Origin: Candidatus Fermentithermobacillaceae bacterium
Lineage (GTDB): Bacteria > Bacillota > Sulfobacillia > Fermentithermobacillales > Fermentithermobacillaceae
DNA length: 49,367 nt
Direction: 5' to 3'
Assembly: GCA_012837895.1 (NCBI GenBank)
Contig: DUQH01000144.1
Span: 1-49,367 of the forward strand
Below the pieces are notes generated by a model. It was not told the origin of the DNA. It made no database searches and saw only the letters and a program-made list of their open reading frames with translations. A program made the position numbers and the translations under genes. Shown piece after piece: positions 35,325 to 42,737 of the stretch (within the stretch, counting starts at the first letter, position 1; the number at the start of each line of letters is the position of its first letter).

Positions 35325-36317
35325 TTGTTAGCGAACATTTTTGGCGGGGAATCAAGACCTGGTAGGAAACCAGCTATCAGCAGCCGTGAGCGCAGGTTTA
35401 CCTTCTTGGTGGTCTACTCACACGGCAAGACACATAGGATGAGCCTGAGTCTGACTACGCTCATGTCTGTGCTCACTTTGGCTTGCATTTCTCTGGTTGC
35501 GCTTGGAGCATTTGTGAACTCATATATTCAAACCTCCAGGGAAAATGAAGAACTCAACTATCTCTATGACGTAGCCGGCATCCAGGAGATGCAAATCCAG
35601 CATCTTCAAGAACGTATCAGGGACATGGCAGAAAGGCTGCGCCAGGCCGAACTGGTTGAGAGTGAGACCAGGACCATGCTTCTTGAAGAGGGCCTGATTC
35701 AAGAAGGCGCTTCAGAGATGGCAGTTACGGTTGCAGCCAGGCAGGTCATGGCAGAGACTACGTCCCGATCCGGCAGGAGCATCAACAGAATCCCACCCCG
35801 CGATATTGCTTTGGTCCTAGAGTCTTTGGGACAAGCAGCTTTTGACTTGGACGGTGAGATTGCCTCACTGGAGCAACGCCTGGCAGACCTCCGTGGAAAG
35901 GCTGAAAAGGCTGTGGCATTTTCCAGGGCGCGGCCTAGCATATGGCCTGTATACGGCAATATTACCTCTATCTACGGATGGAGGAGGCATCCAATCACAG
36001 GCAGGCAGCAATTCCATGAGGGGCTCGATATTGGTGCCTCGTACCGTACACCTATACGGGCTACCGCCGACGGAACAGTAAAGTTTGCTGGGTATCAAGC
36101 GGGCTATGGCTGGTCTGTGAGGATAAGCCATGGATACGGGTTTGAAACCGTGTATTGCCATTGCAGTTCCGTGAGCGTTACCGCAGGACAAAAAGTCGAG
36201 CGCGGGGATGTTATAGCCTACGTCGGTTCCTCAGGCACATCCACAGGGCCCCACCTGCACTACGAAGTTTTGAAAGACGGAAAAAAACAAAATCCTATGG
36301 ACTATCTTCCTAAGTGA
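35325..36317 (+). CDS. Membrane-anchored M23 (LytM) peptidase
   Basis: 330 residues from a TTG at 35325, GAGGAG eight bases upstream. A basic cytosolic N-terminus leads to one membrane segment at about 48-68, then a coiled coil (about 75-130), a linker, and the M23 domain: FHEGLDIG holds the zinc His and Asp, GPHLHYEV the second His pair. It should cut peptidoglycan peptides outside the membrane. The next gene is a bactofilin, a common pairing in which the bactofilin scaffolds the hydrolase. About 190 bases separate it from alr with no feature beyond a possible weak promoter. Confidence 0.85.
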   Translation: MLANIFGGESRPGRKPAISSRERRFTFLVVYSHGKTHRMSLSLTTLMSVLTLACISLVALGAFVNSYIQTSRENEELNYLYDVAGIQEMQIQHLQERIRDMAERLRQAELVESETRTMLLEEGLIQEGASEMAVTVAARQVMAETTSRSGRSINRIPPRDIALVLESLGQAAFDLDGEIASLEQRLADLRGKAEKAVAFSRARPSIWPVYGNITSIYGWRRHPITGRQQFHEGLDIGASYRTPIRATADGTVKFAGYQAGYGWSVRISHGYGFETVYCHCSSVSVTAGQKVERGDVIAYVGSSGTSTGPHLHYEVLKDGKKQNPMDYLPK

Positions 36318-36336
36318 ACCTGGGAGGCATACATCC

Positions 36337-36735
36337 ATGTTTAGGTCTAAAGAACCTGTTAGCCGGGGCGGCGCCTTTGAGAGCCTGCTCGGCAAAGGCA
36401 TTGAGATCCAAGGCACCCTGGCATCAAAAGGCAGTCTGAGAGTAGACGGGAAGCTTCAGGGTAAACTCTACTCTGATTGCGATATTATGATTGGACATGG
36501 CGCGGTTGTAAAAGCTGATATAGACGCGGCTAACGTGACTATCGCCGGAGACGTTGTCGGCAACGTAAAGTGTACCGGCCGGCTGGAACTCTTGTCTTCA
36601 GGCAAGCTGAGGGGTGACATTACTGTCGGCAGCCTGGTCATATCAGAAGGCGCTGTGTTTTCAGGGGTGGCAGAGATGACCAAGCCTATGGAAATCAAGG
36701 GAAAGGTGGCCCCTGACAAGCAGAGGGAGAATTGA
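36337..36735 (+). CDS. Bactofilin family cytoskeletal protein
   Basis: 132 residues; ATG with GGGAGG nine bases upstream. The core is a run of short, glycine-rich strands: GIEIQGTLASKGSLRVDGKL, then repeats of about 17 residues with I/V-x-GxV spacing, as in the right-handed beta-helix of bactofilins (DUF583). It polymerises without nucleotide and often positions an M23 peptidase, here encoded 19 bases upstream. The stop overlaps the start of the phosphoribosyltransferase. Confidence 0.88.
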   Translation: MFRSKEPVSRGGAFESLLGKGIEIQGTLASKGSLRVDGKLQGKLYSDCDIMIGHGAVVKADIDAANVTIAGDVVGNVKCTGRLELLSSGKLRGDITVGSLVISEGAVFSGVAEMTKPMEIKGKVAPDKQREN

Positions 36736-37364
36736 TGTTCAAAGACAGGCAACATGCCGGACAGGAACTTGCCAGACTCTTGAAACCCCTAGAACTCAAA
36801 AGGCCACTTGTACTCGCCATCCCAAGAGGAGGTGTGGTGGTCGGGCAGCAGGTGGCCTTTGAATTGAAGGCAGATTTGGATATCGTGATTGCCAAGAAGA
36901 TAGGAGCCCCCTTCAACCAGGAATTTGCAGTAGCAGCAGTAGATCAGGACGGCCACGTAACCCTCCCACCCGGAGGCAGCATGTACGCCTCCCATGACTA
37001 CATACAGAGCCGCGCAGTAGAGGTAAGTGAGAAAATAGCTGAGCAGCTCGCTGATTTCCGCCAAGGCCGTAAAGCCATGAAGATCAAGGGCAGGGACGTT
37101 GTGGTGGTAGATGACGGCTTGGCCACAGGTCTTACGGCCCTTGCCGCCGTCAAGTATGTACGCCGCCTTAACCCTGAAACCTTGGTGCTTGCAGTGCCGG
37201 TTTCCCCGCAAGAAACCCTGCATACCCTTGGTGAGTATGTTGACCAAGTGGTATGTCCACTTACCCCTTTCCCCTTCTACGCAGTAGGGCAATGGTATGC
37301 CGTATTTGATCAGGTTACAGACGAGACTGTGCGCCACATCCTTGCCACAGCCCGATCCCGCTAA
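36735..37364 (+). CDS. Phosphoribosyltransferase-fold protein
   Basis: 209 residues; ATG shares bases with the bactofilin stop (TGATG). The PRPP loop is VVVVDDGLATGLTA near 121-134; IPRGGVVVG near 29 and KKIGAPFNQEFAVAAV near 53 match the stand-alone PRT family common beside hydrolases or dienelactone hydrolases in other bacteria. The substrate base is unknown; a role in nucleotide salvage is a guess from the fold. Confidence 0.75.
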   Translation: MFKDRQHAGQELARLLKPLELKRPLVLAIPRGGVVVGQQVAFELKADLDIVIAKKIGAPFNQEFAVAAVDQDGHVTLPPGGSMYASHDYIQSRAVEVSEKIAEQLADFRQGRKAMKIKGRDVVVVDDGLATGLTALAAVKYVRRLNPETLVLAVPVSPQETLHTLGEYVDQVVCPLTPFPFYAVGQWYAVFDQVTDETVRHILATARSR

Positions 37365-37375
37365 AGTCCCTCCAG

Positions 37376-37405
37376 GTATTATTTGACGCCTTCCTGTGCA
37401 TATTT
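37376..37405 (+). promoter_or_regulatory. Candidate forespore (sigma-G-like) promoter before yyaC
   Basis: GTATT (37376-37380), spacer 18, CATATTT (37399-37405) nearly fits the sigma-G consensus; each element has one mismatch. TTGACG at 37384 could instead serve sigma-A but lacks a good -10. It ends 17 bases before the yyaC start. Confidence 0.3.
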
Positions 37406-37422
37406 TCCTAACAGGGGTACAT

Positions 37423-38082
37423 ATGTCACAGGTGTGCTTTTCCATTCCAATATCAAAGCCAGACCCGGGCAGGCGGGTAGCTGTGGCGCTGCAGTCGGTT
37501 TTGTCCAGCTTGAAACCAGGTCCGACCTCAGCGCCTACAGTGCTTTGCGTGGGCAGCGACAGGGCAACAGGGGACAGCTTAGGCCCACTGGTTGGAAGCA
37601 TGCTCAGTTGGAACGGCTTTTCAGGCATGGTGTTTGGCACCTTGGAGCAACCTGTGCACGCAGCCAACTTGGAACAAACCCTCATGCTCCTGGACGGCCG
37701 CTGCACCACAATCCTGGGCGTCGACGCATGCCTGGGGACCAAGAAAGAAGTGGGCACGATTATAGTCAGCAAGGGCCCCCTCAGGCCTGGACTTGGCGTA
37801 AATAAGGAACTGCCCCCAGTGGGTCACCTGCATATTGCAGGAGTGGTCAACATAGGCGGGTTTATGGAGCACCTGGTGTTGCAGAGCACCAGGCTGAACC
37901 TGGTAGTCAAGATGGCCCAGGCAATAGCATGGGGCATTATCCTTGCTGCAAAGTGTCTAGAGGATCCATGCCCTGGCACAAATCCTGGGCCACTGCATCC
38001 AGAAAACGGCGCTATTCGACCGGCCCTAACGACCGCCGGACTTCCGCTACAACTTCTTCCGGTGTCCGGCCGGCAGCGGTGA
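37423..38082 (+). CDS. yyaC: Spore-associated protein YyaC (DUF1256)
   Basis: 219 residues from ATG at 37423, AGGGG five bases upstream. CVGSDRATGDSLGPLVG and FGTLEQPVHAANL match YyaC, a family related in fold to the spore germination protease Gpr and found mainly in spore formers. GVDACLGTKKEVG and LGVNKELPPVG follow. A role in spore formation is established by association; the substrate is not known. The last 71 bases overlap ykuS on the other strand, and the tail after about residue 185 is low in conservation. Confidence 0.85.
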   Translation: MSQVCFSIPISKPDPGRRVAVALQSVLSSLKPGPTSAPTVLCVGSDRATGDSLGPLVGSMLSWNGFSGMVFGTLEQPVHAANLEQTLMLLDGRCTTILGVDACLGTKKEVGTIIVSKGPLRPGLGVNKELPPVGHLHIAGVVNIGGFMEHLVLQSTRLNLVVKMAQAIAWGIILAAKCLEDPCPGTNPGPLHPENGAIRPALTTAGLPLQLLPVSGRQR

Positions 38083-38266
38083 TAACAGGCGAACGCCTTG
38101 AGTCATGTATTCCGAGGAAATCGCGATCCATCCCTGAAACTACTACTGCCTGGGCTCCGGACCGGTGCACTTCGTCTGGTTCCTTGACTTCCACCACAAG
38201 AAATCCTGCGGTTTTGAGCGCTTGTTGGAAAGGCCTGAGGCCTTCTTCCACTGCAATCTTGGTCAA
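38012..38266 (-). CDS. UPF0180 family protein (YkuS-like)
   Basis: 84 residues from a TTG at 38266, AGGAGG eight bases upstream. TKIAVEEGLRPFQQALK, then GMDRDFLGIHD and VITAAGRTPEEVV match the small YkuS family of unknown function. It is the only minus-strand gene in the right arm and overlaps the 3' end of yyaC by 71 bases, tail to tail. Confidence 0.8.
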   Translation of the reverse strand: MTKIAVEEGLRPFQQALKTAGFLVVEVKEPDEVHRSGAQAVVVSGMDRDFLGIHDSRRSPVITAAGRTPEEVVAEVRRSLGPVE

Positions 38267-38408
38267 CCGCAACACCTCCTTATCACATACTCTTCACATG
38301 GGCCCTGAGCCCTATACACACATTAGACCCGGGAGTACCTGAAAGCTTGGAAGGAACCACGGTAGGTCTCCTAGAATCTTTTGGCAACAGGAATGGGGAG
38401 TGAGTTCA

Positions 38409-38894
38409 GTGGGCTTAAGCCTGGAAACGAGGGTTGCGCGGATGGTCAAACGCGGCCAGTATGCCCAAGCGGCAACGATGCTTACCGCCAGCATAGGCTC
38501 TGCCGGCAAGGGGTCTGTTGCCAGGCAAAATCTGCTGGCCGTGTGTAAGGCCAGAATGGGCCGGCTAAGTGACGCGAAGCTAATCTTGCTGCAGCTGGAG
38601 CTTGAGCGTCCCGGGAACCCCAGGGTGCTTAACAACCTGGGAAACGTGGCACTCCTTGAAGATGATGCCCGGACTGCAGTCAAATTGTACAAAGAAGCAG
38701 CGAGGCTAAGCCCCTGGGCGCCAGAACCAAAGTTCAACATGTTCTTGGCTTACCGCCGGCTAGGGGAAATCGAGAACTCCCTCTATTCATATCACGAGTT
38801 TGTTCTGACTAAGCGAATAAGTCTCCTGGGCAAGGCGCTGGCATTCGCAGCCCTGATGGCAGCTGTTACAGCGCTTCTCCGCGCCTTGCTTTAG
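38409..38894 (+). CDS. Tail-anchored TPR protein
   Basis: 161 residues from a GTG at 38409, GGGGAG eight bases upstream. Residues about 5-120 form three or so TPR-like helix pairs (GQYAQAATML, MGRLSDAKLILL, NNLGNVALLEDDARTAVKLYKEAARLSP). The C-terminal AFAALMAAVTALLRALL is a membrane tail. It probably acts as a scaffold at the cytosolic face of the membrane. It begins a run of four poorly known envelope genes. Confidence 0.7.
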   Translation: MGLSLETRVARMVKRGQYAQAATMLTASIGSAGKGSVARQNLLAVCKARMGRLSDAKLILLQLELERPGNPRVLNNLGNVALLEDDARTAVKLYKEAARLSPWAPEPKFNMFLAYRRLGEIENSLYSYHEFVLTKRISLLGKALAFAALMAAVTALLRALL

Positions 38895-38913
38895 CCGATG
38901 TAGGGGCTTGGGT

Positions 38914-40080
38914 ATGAGTCTAAGTTTTCCCACTGTGAGAAAAGCAAAGCATGACGGGACGCTTCCAGAATGGGAGCCTGAGCGTCAACAGCGGAAACGC
39001 ATTTCCCGGAAACATGTGATGTTTGCAGCCTGCGCCATGATCGTGGGAATAGCGCTGTCCCTGCTACACATGATCCAAACAGGCACAACACGCCCAAAGG
39101 TCATTGCGTCAGTACCAGGCGGCGAACTAAGGGCAAGCTGCGACTCAGGTTTTGTGATAGCCAGGGACGGCAGTTTGATCTTTCTGGATACAGACGGCAT
39201 TACAGGCCCTCTACCCGGAGACTATGAGACGGTTATCAATTCAGGCGCTTGGCTAGTCGGACTGGAGCCTCCTTTTATGCACCTAATCCGCCCGGACCTT
39301 CCCGGCTCCCAGGTGCTCACCGTACGGTTGGCGCCAGGCGAGAGGCCTGTGCCAGTGTTACAAGGAGATGCGGTGATAACCTACCGGCCGCAACAGGATA
39401 TCAAGTTTGGCGAGCCCTGGTACCTGCGGGCGGTTTCAGGTGAAGGTGCGGTAATGTGGGACAGGCAGCTTCCATACGCTCCTCTCTTCGGGACATCAGA
39501 CGGGCGCCACCTGGTTATGGCAGCTGTGGATATTTCAGGCGGGGGAACACCCTGGGCGCTGTGTGTGTCAATCAATACAGGAGAACTCATGTGGCAGCAA
39601 CCCCTTGGGCCCGGCGCATGGCGCTACCTGGCAATCAGTCCTGACGGAAATGTCAGGGCTGTGCTTGATTCGTGTGCGTACTGCCTCACGGCTGACGGCC
39701 AGGTGGCATGGGCATACCGTCCTGCAGGAATGATAGCGTCTGCCGCGGAACACTCAGGTATCCTTGCTGTATCGGTATCCAACGAGCCAAGCGGGGCAAG
39801 AACCGGGCTGTTTGGAAATGCCCAGGTGATGGCACTTAGCAAAGATGGGGAGGTACTGTGGGAAATGAAAACCACGGAAGCGCTCCCCAGGCTGTTTGTA
39901 TCGGCAGGCCGCCTGATCGTGCTCGAAGCAGGGAAGGTGCTGTGTGTACAACCGGATACAGGAGATGTATTTTTTTGGGCCAAGGTGGATGGATATCCCA
40001 TAACATGTGCAAAAGATGTTATCCTTGTATACAAAGACGACGGCTTTGCCCTTGTTGACCCTGGAATTTCTAGTCCGTAA
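38914..40080 (+). CDS. Membrane-anchored PQQ-like beta-propeller protein
   Basis: 388 residues from ATG at 38914, TAGGGG upstream. A basic N-terminus (QQRKRISRKHV) and one membrane segment at about 35-53 are followed by an extracytoplasmic domain with repeated strands such as SGEGAVMWDRQLP, NTGELMWQQPLG, ADGQVAWAYRP, KDGEVLWEMKT: G-x-(V/L)-x-W signatures of PQQ/BamB-type propellers. It has no visible enzyme site. A role in envelope protein assembly or sensing is inferred only from fold and neighbours. Confidence 0.7.
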   Translation: MSLSFPTVRKAKHDGTLPEWEPERQQRKRISRKHVMFAACAMIVGIALSLLHMIQTGTTRPKVIASVPGGELRASCDSGFVIARDGSLIFLDTDGITGPLPGDYETVINSGAWLVGLEPPFMHLIRPDLPGSQVLTVRLAPGERPVPVLQGDAVITYRPQQDIKFGEPWYLRAVSGEGAVMWDRQLPYAPLFGTSDGRHLVMAAVDISGGGTPWALCVSINTGELMWQQPLGPGAWRYLAISPDGNVRAVLDSCAYCLTADGQVAWAYRPAGMIASAAEHSGILAVSVSNEPSGARTGLFGNAQVMALSKDGEVLWEMKTTEALPRLFVSAGRLIVLEAGKVLCVQPDTGDVFFWAKVDGYPITCAKDVILVYKDDGFALVDPGISSP

Positions 40081-40091
40081 GGTGATGCGGC

Positions 40092-40424
40092 GTGGTGTCC
40101 AATACCAGTCGGGGTGTGATAGTGACCCTGGTATCCGCTTTCGTCTTAGAAAAGGCGTTGGAACCTCTCAAGGGCCCGTTTTGGTTCGTTGGAGTATTCC
40201 TGGGAGTTTACATAATTGCGGTGTTCTGCTTTCGAAGCAATAACGTACAACTTACGGCGTACTTCGAGGATGCGCTTTTCAAGCTGGCGGTGTGCATCGG
40301 TCTTGGATTACTGGCTTGGTACGCAGACGGGCAGATTTCAATGTACACAGGGAAACACGGCAGCCCTGGGATCCCAGCAGTTATATTTGCATTGGTAGAC
40401 AGGCTAACCACAGAAGCGCATTAG
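40092..40424 (+). CDS. Small membrane protein with three membrane segments
   Basis: 110 residues from a GTG 12 bases after the previous stop. Hydrophobic segments at about 8-22, 30-47 and 63-77. A short tail ends in RLTTEAH. I do not recognise the family. Position inside the TPR-propeller-CvpA run suggests a joint role at the membrane. Confidence 0.65.
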   Translation: MVSNTSRGVIVTLVSAFVLEKALEPLKGPFWFVGVFLGVYIIAVFCFRSNNVQLTAYFEDALFKLAVCIGLGLLAWYADGQISMYTGKHGSPGIPAVIFALVDRLTTEAH

Positions 40425-40446
40425 TCCTGCCGGAGGAGGGATGTTC

Positions 40447-41160
40447 TTGGACTTGAACTTGAACTACGCAGACCTTGCCATAGGAGTCATGCTTGCCCTT
40501 GGCTTCATCAGAGGTTTTCTGGCCGGTTTTTGGGCATCGGTACTGAACCTTGCAGGCACATTCGCAAGCTTCATAGGCGCCTACTTCCTCACAGCACCAG
40601 CTGTAAACTACCTGGAGAGAGCAAGCGGTTGGGTTACCCGTGTTACAGCATGGTGGGACGACATTTTCCTACTCATCCCAAACTATTCGAAAGCCTACGA
40701 TCCCAATGCCGTAGCTGACTTTTTCGCGGGCATTGACTCAACTCCATGGCTCAGGCCGATTTCAGCCCTTATCAAAGATCGTTTCCTGGAAATCGAGGCC
40801 ACTGCAGGGCCCGGCGCAAGCTGGGGGTCCATCCTGTCTTCCTTAATGGCGCAGATTCTAGTGTCAGGTGTGGTGTTTTTCATTCTCCTGACTGTGCTCA
40901 GGTTCGCCTGGTCCCTGTTTTCCAGGACCATTGCGTTTGCCACTGCATTGTCGCTCACCCAAAGGATACTTGGGGGGCTGCTTCAAACAGGCCTCTCCCT
41001 CGTATGGTTGTCCCTGGTTATAGGGGCACTCTATCCTCTGGTGGGGCTGGAGATTCTAGGGCCAGTAAGGGACGTAGTAGCGTCGTCGCACCTTGTTGAG
41101 ATACTCTTAGGCATATATCAAGCGTTGATTCCAGCTGTGCTGTTAAAGATTAGTCCGTAA
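40447..41160 (+). CDS. CvpA family membrane protein
   Basis: 237 residues from a TTG at 40447, GGAGGAGG seven bases upstream; the ATG at 40441 abuts that site and is less likely. LNYADLAIGVMLALGFIRGFLAGF at the N-terminus is the CvpA pattern; about four membrane segments in all. CvpA proteins are linked to colicin V production and envelope stress in other bacteria, without a defined activity. It closes the four-gene envelope run. Confidence 0.75.
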   Translation: MDLNLNYADLAIGVMLALGFIRGFLAGFWASVLNLAGTFASFIGAYFLTAPAVNYLERASGWVTRVTAWWDDIFLLIPNYSKAYDPNAVADFFAGIDSTPWLRPISALIKDRFLEIEATAGPGASWGSILSSLMAQILVSGVVFFILLTVLRFAWSLFSRTIAFATALSLTQRILGGLLQTGLSLVWLSLVIGALYPLVGLEILGPVRDVVASSHLVEILLGIYQALIPAVLLKISP

Positions 41161-41187
41161 TGGTGATGGGTAAGGAGGTCCGGTAGC

Positions 41188-41394
41188 ATGCTCTTAAACC
41201 CTCCACTCAGGGCGGGGGATGTGGTACAGCTCAAAAAGCGCCATGCATGCGGCAATGACCTGTGGAAAGTGCTGTTTGCAGGCGCAGATGTGAGGCTCAA
41301 ATGCGAGCTATGCGGCCGGGTAATCTTCATTGACAGGGGTAAGTTTGCATCGAGGTTCAAGAAACGGATTGAGATAGCAGAAGATGGAAACTAA
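41188..41394 (+). CDS. DUF951 (YyzM-like) zinc-ribbon protein
   Basis: 68 residues; ATG with AAGGAGG nine bases upstream. Reads GDVVQLKKRHACGNDLWKV with LKCELCGR later: the H-x-C and CxxC may bind zinc. The family is small, widespread in Bacillota and lies near rpsF in Bacillus, as here. Function is unknown. Confidence 0.85.
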   Translation: MLLNPPLRAGDVVQLKKRHACGNDLWKVLFAGADVRLKCELCGRVIFIDRGKFASRFKKRIEIAEDGN

Positions 41395-41406
41395 CCGCGG
41401 CGGCCC

Positions 41407-41435
41407 TTGAGCTTGGAGATACAGAAGGCTATAAT
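41407..41435 (+). promoter_or_regulatory. Promoter of rpsF-ssb-rpsR
   Basis: TTGAGC (41407-41412) and a perfect TATAAT (41430-41435), spacer 17. Transcription should begin near 41442, at the first base of the folded leader. Confidence 0.82.
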
Positions 41436-41440
41436 ATTCC

Positions 41441-41514
41441 TTGCGCCGGTGAGGCGCCGGTTGAGCGACGCGGAGCCAAGTCTCCGGTTACTCCCGCCCC
41501 GGAAGGGGCCGCAA
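41441..41514 (+). promoter_or_regulatory. Structured rpsF leader RNA, candidate S6:S18 control element
   Basis: Four helices can form together: a closing TTGCG/CGCAA (41441-41445 with 41510-41514), GCGCC/GGCGC (41443-41456), CGGAG/CTCCG (41471-41486) and GCCCC-GGAA-GGGGC (41496-41509), the last with a GNRA loop. The first two share bases at GCG, so one may replace the other. The operon encodes S6 and S18, which in other bacteria bind their own mRNA leader. Whether the known motif is present has not been checked. Confidence 0.5.
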
Positions 41515-41540
41515 AAGTCCATGGGAGGAGGTATAGAGTG

Positions 41541-41969
41541 ATGCGTACTTATGAACTGCTGATCCTTGTGCGTCCCGATTACGACGATGAGAAGATTACT
41601 TCTGTCATTGCCAGGTACACGGACGTCATAACCAATTTGCAAGGTTCAGTCACCACCGCTGAAAAATGGGCCAAACGCAGGCTCGCTTACGAGATCGACC
41701 GTGTAAGGGAAGGAATCTACCTCATTATTGTCTTCAAGGGCACTGCACAGTTGGCAGACGAATTGGACCGCCTGCTGAAGATCGACCAAGAAGTTATGAG
41801 GCACATGATTTGCAGGATCGATCACATTGAAGAAGTGGAGCAGAAGTTCAGGCAGAAAAGGACGCGTGGCCAGGAACGCAGGCGTGAGCCGGATGCAAAA
41901 GGCCAGGCAGCCCCTGAATCTGCCGTCGTGAGCGACGATACCGGCAACGAAGGTTCAAACGGGAATTAG
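41541..41969 (+). CDS. rpsF: Small ribosomal subunit protein bS6
   Basis: 142 residues from ATG at 41541 (MRTYELLIL, standard start); a GTG at 41538 is also possible; GGAGGAGG upstream. The S6 domain fills about 1-95 (YEIDRVREGIYLIIVF). The C-terminus is a charged, low-complexity tail (RRREPDAKGQAAPE), longer than in many species. S6 binds the central 16S domain with S18 and may repress the operon via the leader. Confidence 0.95.
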   Translation: MRTYELLILVRPDYDDEKITSVIARYTDVITNLQGSVTTAEKWAKRRLAYEIDRVREGIYLIIVFKGTAQLADELDRLLKIDQEVMRHMICRIDHIEEVEQKFRQKRTRGQERRREPDAKGQAAPESAVVSDDTGNEGSNGN

Positions 41970-42002
41970 GTTGGGTCAAGAAAGTGTTTTGGAGGGGAGA
42001 TA

Positions 42003-42398
42003 GTGCTCAACCGGATAGTGTTAATAGGAAGACTAACCAGGCAACCGGAACTCAGGATAACCCCCAGCGGGGTGTCTGTTACCACCATAACCCTGGCAGT
42101 CGACCGCAGGCCAACCCAAACCGGCCAGAAAGAGACAGATTTCATCGATGTGGTACTGTTTGGGAAACTAGCCGAGGTCACTTGCAGGTACATGGACAAG
42201 GGGCGGTTGGTAGCAGTTGAAGGAAGGCTCCAGAGCCGCAGCTATGAAACAAAAGACGGCCAGCGGCGCAGGGTCTGGGAAGTTGTTGCCGACCTAATCC
42301 AGTTCCTTGACAGACCCAGGAATCAGGAACAGGTGCCTTCTGATGTTGTCAGCGGGTCCGGGCCTGATGACGAGGACATACCGACATTCACAGAGTGA
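42003..42398 (+). CDS. ssb: Single-stranded DNA-binding protein
   Basis: 131 residues from GTG, GGAGGGG upstream. OB fold starts LNRIVLIGRLTRQPELR and continues FIDVVLFGKLAEV and LVAVEGRLQSRSYE. The acidic tail ends DDEDIPTFTE: close to the DDDIPF partner-binding tip but with TFTE in place of PF, a departure. Placement between rpsF and rpsR is universal in Bacillota. Confidence 0.95.
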   Translation: MLNRIVLIGRLTRQPELRITPSGVSVTTITLAVDRRPTQTGQKETDFIDVVLFGKLAEVTCRYMDKGRLVAVEGRLQSRSYETKDGQRRRVWEVVADLIQFLDRPRNQEQVPSDVVSGSGPDDEDIPTFTE

Positions 42399-42437
42399 TA
42401 AAGATCCCAAGCTTTTGTTGTTGAAGGGGGTTTATGG

Positions 42438-42665
42438 GTGCGAAGAGACGGGCGTAGATCGCGCAGGCGCGTTTGCAATTTCTGCGCAGACGGTATCGCA
42501 TATATTGACTACAAAGATACAAATAGGATGCGCAGGTACATTACAGAGCGGGGCAAGATTTTGCCCAGGAGAATCACCGGTAACTGTGCCAGGCACCAGC
42601 GCATGCTTACAAAGGCGATTAAGAGAGCAAGGGTAATGGCACTCATGCCATACACTATCGAGTAA
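42438..42665 (+). CDS. rpsR: Small ribosomal subunit protein bS18
   Basis: 75 residues from GTG, AAGGGGG seven bases upstream. CNFCADG near 13 and NCARHQR near 49 give the four ligands of the zinc-binding (C+) form of S18. [23 protein letters not shown] is standard. It ends the rpsF unit, followed by a terminator. Confidence 0.96.
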   Translation: MRRDGRRSRRRVCNFCADGIAYIDYKDTNRMRRYITERGKILPRRITGNCARHQRMLTKAIKRARVMALMPYTIE

Positions 42666-42672
42666 AGAGAAG

Positions 42673-42713
42673 CGTCAGGCCGGGTGATTCCACATTGCCT
42701 GGCCTGACGTTTG
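42673..42713 (+). terminator. Rho-independent terminator of rpsF-ssb-rpsR
   Basis: CGTCAGGCC (42673-42681) and GGCCTGACG (42701-42709) form a perfect 9-bp stem, extendable by CC/GG pairs, then TTTG. The T-run is short. Confidence 0.65.
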
Positions 42714-42737
42714 AACATCTTATTTGGGGGGCATCAG

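Noticed and set aside
36789-37772. Open frame of 327 codons on the minus strand across the PRT and yyaC genes
   Set aside because: Antisense to two conserved genes and without conserved motifs or a ribosome site.
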